A stretch of 5,399 nt of DNA, taken from assembly GCA_028822125.1 (NCBI GenBank), contig JAPKEK010000218.1, positions 1-5,399 on the forward strand, in the 5' to 3' direction. The position numbers were made by a program, and so were the translations under genes. The stretch's first letter is position 1. Each line of letters begins with the position of its first letter. This DNA comes from Pseudomonadales bacterium. GTDB lineage: Bacteria > Pseudomonadota > Gammaproteobacteria > Pseudomonadales > Azotimanducaceae. The notes below the pieces were generated by a model that searched no databases, had not been told where the DNA came from, and worked only from the letters and a program-made list of their open reading frames with translations. Of the stretch, positions 1 to 5,399 are shown piece by piece.

Positions 1-2182
1 GAATGTACCAGTTAGTCAGGTCCTCTATAAAATCAAACAGCGCTGGAACGACATTATAGAGATGGTATCGGCCCATTTCTTCAGCAATCCTGGTTTTCAG
101 GCTTTGCAGGCGGGACAGTATCCATCGATCCATGATATTGAGACTTTGCAATAGTTCTGTGGGTGGTGTCCAGTCGTCGATGGTCGCGTATGTTTTCAGA
201 AAACGATAGGCGTTGAGCCAGGGTAGTAACGCTCTTCTGGTCATATCCTTGACCCCGGAATCAGAAAATCGCTGCTCCTCAGCTTTTACTAATCCTGAGT
301 TGATGAGATATAAGCGTAATGCGTCGGCACCGTATTGCTCCATAAGGTCGTCAGGTGGGGTGTAATTCTGCAGCCGTTTAGACATCTTTTTGCCATCTTC
401 TGCTTCCACGATCCCATTGACGATGACGTTGTTGAAGGCATTGGTATCAAATAGCGCATTGCCCAGAACAATCAGGGTGTAAAACCAGCCTCGGGTCTGG
501 TCCAGGCCTTCGGCGATAAATTCTGCGGGGAAACCGTTTTCAAAAAGTGCCTTGTTCTCAAAAGGGTAATGTAGATGTGCGTAGGGCATGGAGCCGGATT
601 CAAACCAACAATCCAGCACTTCCTCGATTCGTCGATAAGTTCCCGGTTCACCTTCGATGTTAAAGGTCAGGTGATCGATATTTTCGCGGTGTAAATCAGT
701 TATTTTTTCTCCTGTGCGAGTCTCCAGTTCAGCGATCGAGCCAATACATTGGTATTTGCCTGATTCATCGTTTACCCAAACGGGTAAAGGAGTCCCCCAG
801 TATCGATTTCTGGATACTGCCCAGTCCCTTGAGCCTGCCAACCAGTTTCCCATCCTGCCGTTTTGAATATGCTCTGGGACCCAGTTAATGTTCTGGTTTA
901 TTTCAATGAGTTGGTCGCGCATCTGCTCAACGCGGACGTACCAGGAGTCAATCGATCGATAAATGAGCGGGGTGTCTGAGCGAGGACAGAAAGGGTAACT
1001 GTGGACAATGACATCCTGTACATACAGACGACCATTTTGCTTCAGATAACGTATGATCTGTTTATCAGCGTCCTTGACATGAAGACCGCTGAAATCGGGA
1101 ACTTCTTCTGTGAACCGTCCTTCCATATCAATGGGGCAGACCATTGCAGAAATACCTGCTGCATTGAGAATTCTGAAATCGTCTTCGCCGAAGGCCGGTG
1201 CCTGATGAACAATTCCCGTGCCACTTTCGATGGATACATAGTCATCTGATACTATCTGGAAGGCGCCCTGATCTCGTTTGGACTCGAAGTAAGGGAAAAG
1301 ACTTTCATACTGTTTACCCACAAGATCCCCACCTGAAAAGCTCGATACAACCCGGTAGGATTTGCTGGCAGGTAGTGCTTCAAGACGTTTCGTGGCTAGA
1401 ATAATGTGTTTTTTTGATTCTTCATCGAAGATCTTGGTGTATTCAATATGATCGCCAACACATAAAGCAAGATTGGAGGGCAGCGTCCATGGTGTGGTTG
1501 TCCAGGCCGCAATATAGGTGTCTTCTTCTTTCAGTTTGAACAGGACAGTAATGGATGGGTCCTGGGTATCCTGATAATTCGAACCGGCTTCAAAGTTGGA
1601 TAAAACCGTGCCAAGGGCAGTAGAAAAAGGTACGATTTTTTCACCTCTATAGATCAGATCTTTTTCCCATAGCTGGTTAAATACCCACCAGACGGATTCC
1701 ATATACCAGGGTTCCATGGTCTTGTAATCGTTGTCGAAGTCGACCCATCTGCCTATTCTTGTAATCGTTTTACGCCATTGGCGGGTATAACGCTGCACGA
1801 TGTTCCTGCATTCACCGTTATAGGCCCTGATTCCCAATTTCTGAACCGCTTCAGCGGAAGACATTCCTAAGGTTTTATCAATTTCGTGTTCGATGGGTAC
1901 GCCGTGGCAATCCCAGCCAAATCGACGCTGTACATAGCGACCTTGCATGGTGAAGTATCGGGGGACCACATCTTTTAAGATAGAGCCAACCAGGTGACCG
2001 TGGTGGGGCAGCCCTGTTGCAAAAGGGGGGCCATCGTAGAAAATGTAAGGTTTTTGGTCAGATGTCTGGGCAAGACTTTTTTCAAATATCTGGTTTTCGT
2101 CCCAGAAATTGAGAACATTGTGCTCCGCGTCAACGAAAGAGAAGTTATCCTTGTCGGGATTGATTTTACTGTTATTACTCAT
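1..2182 (-). CDS. ileS: Isoleucyl-tRNA synthetase, type 2 (eukaryote-like), 3' end outside window
   Basis: Cytoplasmic class I synthetase that charges tRNA-Ile with isoleucine and edits mischarged valine. The frame is open without interruption for 727 codons from the ATG at 2182 to the window edge; type 2 enzymes run a little over 1000 residues, so roughly 300 C-terminal residues are missing. Domains in order: Rossmann N-half with the HIGH-type motif HHGH at residues 60-63 (within GLPHHGHL) and GWDCHG at 89-94; CP1 editing domain with WTTTPWTLPSN at 227-237 and GTGIVHQAPAFGEDD at 321-335; KMSKR at 599-603; start of the anticodon-binding domain from about 684. The text around GWDCHG and after KMSKR (GADALRLYLINS at 618-629) matches eukaryotic and bacterial type 2 IleRS rather than E. 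coli-type IleRS. The edge cuts the gene inside the conserved NWYI segment. No strong Shine-Dalgarno precedes the ATG (only CGGA); a stop at 2243-2245 limits upstream extension, with one TTG at 2201-2203 as an alternative start. Confidence 0.96.
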   Translation of the reverse strand, partial: MSNNSKINPDKDNFSFVDAEHNVLNFWDENQIFEKSLAQTSDQKPYIFYDGPPFATGLPHHGHLVGSILKDVVPRYFTMQGRYVQRRFGWDCHGVPIEHEIDKTLGMSSAEAVQKLGIRAYNGECRNIVQRYTRQWRKTITRIGRWVDFDNDYKTMEPWYMESVWWVFNQLWEKDLIYRGEKIVPFSTALGTVLSNFEAGSNYQDTQDPSITVLFKLKEEDTYIAAWTTTPWTLPSNLALCVGDHIEYTKIFDEESKKHIILATKRLEALPASKSYRVVSSFSGGDLVGKQYESLFPYFESKRDQGAFQIVSDDYVSIESGTGIVHQAPAFGEDDFRILNAAGISAMVCPIDMEGRFTEEVPDFSGLHVKDADKQIIRYLKQNGRLYVQDVIVHSYPFCPRSDTPLIYRSIDSWYVRVEQMRDQLIEINQNINWVPEHIQNGRMGNWLAGSRDWAVSRNRYWGTPLPVWVNDESGKYQCIGSIAELETRTGEKITDLHRENIDHLTFNIEGEPGTYRRIEEVLDCWFESGSMPYAHLHYPFENKALFENGFPAEFIAEGLDQTRGWFYTLIVLGNALFDTNAFNNVIVNGIVEAEDGKKMSKRLQNYTPPDDLMEQYGADALRLYLINSGLVKAEEQRFSDSGVKDMTRRALLPWLNAYRFLKTYATIDDWTPPTELLQSLNIMDRWILSRLQSLKTRIAEEMGRYHLYNVVPALFDFIEDLTNWYI

Positions 2183-2316
2183 GGGTAAAATCCGGAAATT
2201 CAAGACAAAATTTAGCTTAGATAGCGGGTGACTATGAAACCATTATCGTGTTAAGAGTGCATTCTGATCACAGCTTAAAAAGCTGCTTGGCCTGCACAAG
2301 TAGTTTTAAAGGCGTT

Positions 2317-2344
2317 AGGATATCGCGTCACACTGACATGTCAA
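2317..2344 (-). promoter_or_regulatory. Predicted sigma70-type promoter of ileS
   Basis: On the minus strand a perfect -35 TTGACA (2339-2344) is followed after 16 bp by TATCCT (2317-2322), a 4/6 match to the -10 consensus. It starts 8 bp after the prs stop codon, in the only intergenic gap of the window. The predicted transcription start near 2310 gives ileS a leader of about 128 nt. A 10-bp palindrome, TGACATGTCA (2334-2343), overlaps the -35 box and could be an operator, but a palindrome this short may be chance. A weaker alternative -10, GATAAT (2242-2247), has no convincing -35. The leader shows one small hairpin (2271-2285) and no riboswitch or T-box that I can recognise. Confidence 0.5.
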
Positions 2345-2352
2345 GGAAGACC

Positions 2353-3384
2353 TTACTGATGATGGTTCTGGACCCCCGTAACGCTTCCCCTGGAATTGAT
2401 TTTTTCCAGTACATTAGCGACTAATTGCTCAATATTAAATTGCCAGTACCAGGCTGGCGCCTGGGGATGATCAATTGTGCTGGCTCCGGCTACTTGGAAT
2501 TTCCAGCCTTCAAGTTCTGAACGTTGTTTGAGCTCTGTTAACCTGGACCAAGCTGGCCCGGAAAATACCGGGTGGGCGCAGGCCACTACGATATTGTTAG
2601 CCCCCCTTTGTTTGAGTTCTGTTACGGCAGCCACCACAGATCCAGCTGTATCAATGATATCGTCGACCAGCAGCACGTTGCGGCCGTCAACGTCACCGAT
2701 CAGAGTGGATTTGTATACTGAATTCGGCTGTGAGTAATCCCTCTCTTTGGATAATGCTGCGAGATCGGCAGACATGATTTCCGCATATGACCTGGCTTTT
2801 TCCAGGAAGCCGACATCAGGAGATACAACGACCTCGCCGACAAGCTGCTGTTTAACGAGCCACGGAGCAAACTGCCGGGTCAGGAAAATATTTTCCAGGT
2901 GAGTCCGGCCTGGATTGAACATGCCGGCAATGGAATCGTTATGGATTTCCACACTCACTACGCGGTTGGCACCGGCGCTTTGTAGCATTCTTGCAAACAG
3001 GCTTGCACTGATTCCTTCCCGGGTCCTGCCTTTGCGCTTATCCTGGCGTGCGCCTGGATAGTAAGGTGTAACGGCCGTTATATACTGAGCATCAGATAGA
3101 GCTGCCGCTTCTATCGCATGCAGCAGCATAATAAAGCGATCATAGATGCTGCGTTGGTCCTGGTCACCCACCATACTCTGAAAGATATAGACATCATGGC
3201 CTCTGACGTTTGCTTCGATCTCTAGTTTACCCTCGCCGCAAGCAAACCATACTTCGTTGGTAGGCAGTAGCGGCACATTGAGGTATTGGGCCACATTGTC
3301 CGCAAATTTCTTCCCAGACGCGCAACTCATTAAAGCGATCGGGGCTCTGGCATTTCTGATACGTTTTATTGGCTTCTGTTTCAT
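2353..3384 (-). CDS. prs: Ribose-phosphate pyrophosphokinase (PRPP synthetase), divergent form
   Basis: Cytoplasmic enzyme that transfers pyrophosphate from ATP to ribose 5-phosphate, giving PRPP for purine, pyrimidine, histidine, tryptophan and NAD synthesis. The 343-residue product has the two-part phosphoribosyltransferase-type architecture: ENVRG-like ANVRGHDVYIFQS (58-70), the ATP-binding ARQDKR segment (112-117), catalytic-region histidine H148 (VEIH), SPDVG (188-192), a flexible-loop K-x-R pair (K213, R215) and the PRPP loop LLVDDIIDTAGS (238-249). It is longer than the usual ~315 residues. Differences from E. coli Prs include GRTREGIS (119-126) where SARVPIT is expected, SPDVGF for SPDIGG, VEIH for VDLH, and an enlarged C-terminal part (about 282-343) with little likeness to the usual allosteric region. 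Its ATG overlaps the purN stop (ATGA). The preceding Shine-Dalgarno is weak (GGA, 5 nt upstream), which fits translational coupling. The family is secure; whether it is the cell's main Prs or a paralogue cannot be told here. Confidence 0.9.
   Translation of the reverse strand: MKQKPIKRIRNARAPIALMSCASGKKFADNVAQYLNVPLLPTNEVWFACGEGKLEIEANVRGHDVYIFQSMVGDQDQRSIYDRFIMLLHAIEAAALSDAQYITAVTPYYPGARQDKRKGRTREGISASLFARMLQSAGANRVVSVEIHNDSIAGMFNPGRTHLENIFLTRQFAPWLVKQQLVGEVVVSPDVGFLEKARSYAEIMSADLAALSKERDYSQPNSVYKSTLIGDVDGRNVLLVDDIIDTAGSVVAAVTELKQRGANNIVVACAHPVFSGPAWSRLTELKQRSELEGWKFQVAGASTIDHPQAPAWYWQFNIEQLVANVLEKINSRGSVTGVQNHHQ
3381..3384 (-). promoter_or_regulatory. ATGA stop/start overlap coupling purN and prs translation
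   Basis: The minus strand reads ATGA here: ATG starts prs (3384-3382) and TGA ends purN (3383-3381). With only a weak GGA upstream of the prs start, ribosomes finishing purN probably reinitiate on prs, tying the two protein levels together. The overlap is seen directly; the coupling is inferred. Confidence 0.7.
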
Positions 3385-3962
3385 GGTGATCCAATGAGCT
3401 CCTTTAAGGCATTGACCAGCAGTTCATGCTCAACCGGTAGCAGCCTGGCAGCGAGGCTTACTGGGTTATCTATTTCAAGAACATCTATGCGGGTCTGGCC
3501 AATTATCTCACCTTTGTCGTATTCTTCGGTAACATAATGAATAGTAACACCCGTTTCTGTTTCAGCAGCATCGCAGACTGCCTGGTGTACTTTGAGCCCA
3601 TACATACCCGGTCCACCGTGGCGCGGTAATAGTGAAGGATGCACATTGATCACTGCCTGGGGAAATCGAGCCAGGGTTATCCTGCCGATTTTTTTAAGAT
3701 AACCGGCTGTAACCACTATTGCTGCGCCAGATTGTTGCAGGGCCTGGCAGATAGCAAGATCTAATAAGTTGGGGTCGGGATGTGTTTTAGCCGACAGGTG
3801 TTGAACAGGGATACCTTTTGACCTGGCAAACTCAAGAGCGGGTGCGTGGCTGTTATTGGAAATGACAATACTGATACTGGTGGCCAACTCGCCGCTCTGG
3901 CAGGCGCGATAGATATTCTGCAGATGGGATCCCCGGCCAGAGGCTAGAATGGCTAATTTCAT
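3381..3962 (-). CDS. purN: Phosphoribosylglycinamide formyltransferase (GAR transformylase), PurN family
   Basis: Cytoplasmic folate-dependent enzyme that moves a formyl group from 10-formyltetrahydrofolate to glycinamide ribonucleotide (GAR), step 3 of de novo purine synthesis. The 193-residue product starts MKLAILASGRGSHLQ, giving the N-terminal phosphate-binding loop at residues 8-12 (GNGSN in E. coli). Catalytic Asn106 and His108 lie in INVHPSLLP (105-113), and the catalytic Asp is D149 in EEYDKG, so the N-H-D triad is intact. The segment GGPGMYGLKVHQAV (116-129) replaces the E. coli KYPGLHTH-type sequence and resembles, from memory, PurN of Bacteroidota and relatives. Length is near the usual 190-215. 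Its ATG directly abuts the stop of the upstream ligase, with AAAGGA 10 nt upstream, and its stop overlaps the prs start. The companion gene purM, usual beside purN in gammaproteobacteria, is absent from the window. A formyltransferase for another amine, such as an amino sugar, is possible but less likely. Confidence 0.87.
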   Translation of the reverse strand: MKLAILASGRGSHLQNIYRACQSGELATSISIVISNNSHAPALEFARSKGIPVQHLSAKTHPDPNLLDLAICQALQQSGAAIVVTAGYLKKIGRITLARFPQAVINVHPSLLPRHGGPGMYGLKVHQAVCDAAETETGVTIHYVTEEYDKGEIIGQTRIDVLEIDNPVSLAARLLPVEHELLVNALKELIGSP

Positions 3963-5399
3963 TTAGGGCAGGTCCTTTGATCTGGCTGGTGCATCATGAT
4001 GTCGCCTGCCGAAAAGCTTTTCTGAGAAGGTTTCTCTGAGAAGGTTTTTCTGTACCTTGCCCATGGTATTTCTGGGTAACTGGTCTATAAAATGTACCGC
4101 CTTGGGTACTTTGAAATTGGCGATAGAGCCCTTCAGGTGGCTGATGATCATTCGCTCAGATAGATTTCCTGAAGGTTCCATGATAACAATCGCCGTGACC
4201 GCTTCACCAAAATCTTGATGCGGTATGCCAATAACTGCGCTTTCTATCACGTCTGGCAGGCTGTCAATCTTGAGCTCGATTTCCTTGGGGTAAACATTGA
4301 GTCCGCCGGTGATGATTAAGTCTTTGCTTCGGCCAACAATCGAGATATAACCATCCTCGTCCATGCTAGCCAGGTCACCTGTTTTAAAGAAACCGGCAGC
4401 TGTGAATTCTTCGAGTGTTTTTGCTGGTTTGCGCCAATAGCCTTTAAATACGTTGCCACCTCTTACCAGCAGTTGCCCGGTTTTACCGGGAGCCACGGGT
4501 TCCCCGTCTTCATCGATAATTTGACATTCGGTACCTGATAAAGCGCGGCCGACTGTGCCCGCTTTAGCATGGCCATGAAGGGGGTTCGAGGTATTCATGC
4601 CTGTTTCGGTCATGCCGTATCGCTCTATGATTCTATGGCTGGTTCGTTTGGAAAATAAATCAAATGTCTGGAGTAGCAATGGCGCCGAACCAGAGGTGAA
4701 TAATCTGATGGAACGACAATGCTGTTCACTAATTTTGGCTTCAAGCAGGCGGGTGTAATAGGTGGGCACAGCCATGAATACACTTGCCTTGGGTAAAAGG
4801 TTCAATACCTGACTGACATCAAATTTTTTTAAAAGAATAATTGCGCCGCCACTCAGAAGTGGCAGATGAATTCCCAGAAATAAACCGTGGACATGGAAAA
4901 CAGGCAGGCAATGCAGGATTGTGTCGCTTTCCTTGAATTCCCAGGCAGCCTGGAGAACCAAGCCGTTTTCGATCAGATTGTGGTGGGTTATCATGGCCCC
5001 CTTTGGGGACCCGGTTGTGCCCGAGGTGTAGACGATCACGGCTATATCGTCAGCCGCAGTCTCAGTAATGCTGTGTTTCTCAGACATAACGGCACGGTTA
5101 TCTGCAGCCGTGCCCAATCCATCGTTATCAAGGGTGAGTAATGGTTTATCCGTCAATTGTCTGTAGATGGCCAGTTTGTCGGGTTCTATAATGCAGATCT
5201 GGGGCTCTGCATCTTGCAGAAAATAAGCAATTTCTTCGCTTTGATAAGCTGGGTTGAGTGGCAGGAAGACCAGTCCAGCTCTGAGGCAGCCAAAATAGAG
5301 AAATAGATTTTCAGGTGATTTTTCAATCTGTGCTGCAACTCTATCACCTGGCAATAACCCCTTTCCTAAAAACAGATTGGCGTACTGCGCACTGGCGTT
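3963..5399 (-). CDS. matB: Malonyl-CoA synthetase-like acyl-CoA ligase (MatB/ACSF3 group), 5' end outside window
   Basis: ANL-superfamily ligase that adenylates a carboxylic acid with ATP and then forms the CoA thioester; MatB relatives use malonate or methylmalonate. The frame stays open to position 5399, giving 478 residues here. A TTG at 5354-5352 could be taken as a start, but the 15 codons before it continue the family alignment (ANLFLGKGLLPGDRV), so about 35 N-terminal residues lie outside. Counting from that TTG: P-loop YTSGTTGSPKG at 109-119, SGSAPL at 221-226, adenylate motif ERYGMTETGMNTSNP at 244-258, hinge-region TGD at 325-327 with GRSKDLIITGG at 341-351 and NVYPKEIE at 353-360, and the catalytic lysine K433 in LPRNTMGKVQK (426-436). 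The YGMTETGMNTSNP and PRNTMGKVQK stretches closely match rhizobial and Rhodopseudomonas MatB, whose equivalent lysine is a known acetylation site. A basic tail of about 18 residues follows the usual C-terminus. It leads the purN-prs unit. Malonate as the true substrate is inferred from similarity. Confidence 0.87.
   Translation of the reverse strand, partial: NASAQYANLFLGKGLLPGDRVAAQIEKSPENLFLYFGCLRAGLVFLPLNPAYQSEEIAYFLQDAEPQICIIEPDKLAIYRQLTDKPLLTLDNDGLGTAADNRAVMSEKHSITETAADDIAVIVYTSGTTGSPKGAMITHHNLIENGLVLQAAWEFKESDTILHCLPVFHVHGLFLGIHLPLLSGGAIILLKKFDVSQVLNLLPKASVFMAVPTYYTRLLEAKISEQHCRSIRLFTSGSAPLLLQTFDLFSKRTSHRIIERYGMTETGMNTSNPLHGHAKAGTVGRALSGTECQIIDEDGEPVAPGKTGQLLVRGGNVFKGYWRKPAKTLEEFTAAGFFKTGDLASMDEDGYISIVGRSKDLIITGGLNVYPKEIELKIDSLPDVIESAVIGIPHQDFGEAVTAIVIMEPSGNLSERMIISHLKGSIANFKVPKAVHFIDQLPRNTMGKVQKNLLRETFSEKLFGRRHHDAPARSKDLP
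3973..3978 (-). promoter_or_regulatory. Shine-Dalgarno site of purN inside the ligase 3' end
   Basis: AAAGGA on the minus strand ends 10 nt before the purN ATG (3962-3960) and lies within the last codons of the upstream ligase gene. It is the best ribosome-binding match in the window and supports this ATG, which follows the ligase TAA with no spacer. The 10-nt spacing is slightly long but workable. Confidence 0.6.

Noticed and set aside
951..960. Palindrome ATCGATCGAT
   Set aside because: It lies within ileS codons for the conserved YRSIDSWY region and is best explained by coding.
1001..1249. Short plus-strand and alternate-frame ORFs over ileS (also 289-471, 1042-1245, 1198-1404, 1994-2188), prs (2477-2737) and the ligase (4887-5141)
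   Set aside because: They lie inside or largely over strongly conserved minus-strand genes, show no recognisable domain, and are shadows of the real frames.
2242..2247. GATAAT on the minus strand as a second ileS -10 box
   Set aside because: At 16-18 bp spacing no hexamer better than about 3/6 to the -35 consensus is present; the upstream TTGACA promoter is much stronger.
2271..2285. Inverted repeat CAGCTT-AAA-AAGCTG as a terminator after prs
   Set aside because: The stem is only 6 bp with few GC pairs and is not followed by a T-tract on the minus strand, so it does not look like an intrinsic terminator.
4021..4048. Imperfect tandem repeat of a 14-bp unit, TCTGAGAAGGTTT(C/T), twice
   Set aside because: It encodes the conserved LLRETF stretch and the following residues of the ligase; 14 is not a multiple of 3, and two copies are explained by chance codon choice.
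5352..5354. TTG as the start codon of the ligase
   Set aside because: The frame continues open to the window edge and the upstream residues match the family just before the PGDRV motif, so the real start lies beyond 5399.

Overview
All four genes in this 5.4-kb window lie on the minus strand and are transcribed from high to low coordinates. In transcription order they are: a malonyl-CoA synthetase-like acyl-CoA ligase (matB-like, 5' end beyond position 5399), a glycinamide ribonucleotide formyltransferase (purN-like), a divergent ribose-phosphate pyrophosphokinase (prs-like), and isoleucyl-tRNA synthetase (ileS, 3' end beyond position 1). Coding density, intermediate GC content, Shine-Dalgarno-type start sites and a recognisable -35/-10 promoter show a bacterium. 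The matB-like protein looks closest to proteobacterial MatB as I remember it, so a proteobacterium is my best guess, but the sequence does not fix the taxon.

The first three genes form a tight transcription unit. The ligase stop codon abuts the purN ATG with no spacer, and the purN stop overlaps the prs start as ATGA. A 170-bp gap then precedes ileS. The gap holds a good sigma70-type promoter just after the prs stop, so ileS probably has its own transcript with a leader of about 128 nt, possibly supplemented by read-through. No intrinsic terminator is visible after prs.

Functionally, prs makes PRPP, which feeds purine synthesis, and purN catalyses the third step of that pathway, so these two fit together. 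The ligase activates malonate or a related dicarboxylate/acyl acid to its CoA thioester and has no obvious biochemical link to them. IleRS charges tRNA-Ile. It is clearly the eukaryote-like type 2 form, which is typically less sensitive to mupirocin. Both purN and prs differ from the textbook enterobacterial forms, though their catalytic residues are kept.

I find no mobile element, RNA gene, CRISPR array or toxin/defence system. The points worth a second look are the type 2 IleRS, the atypical matB-purN-prs arrangement, the divergent Prs, and a speculative link between a resistant IleRS and malonyl-CoA supply.
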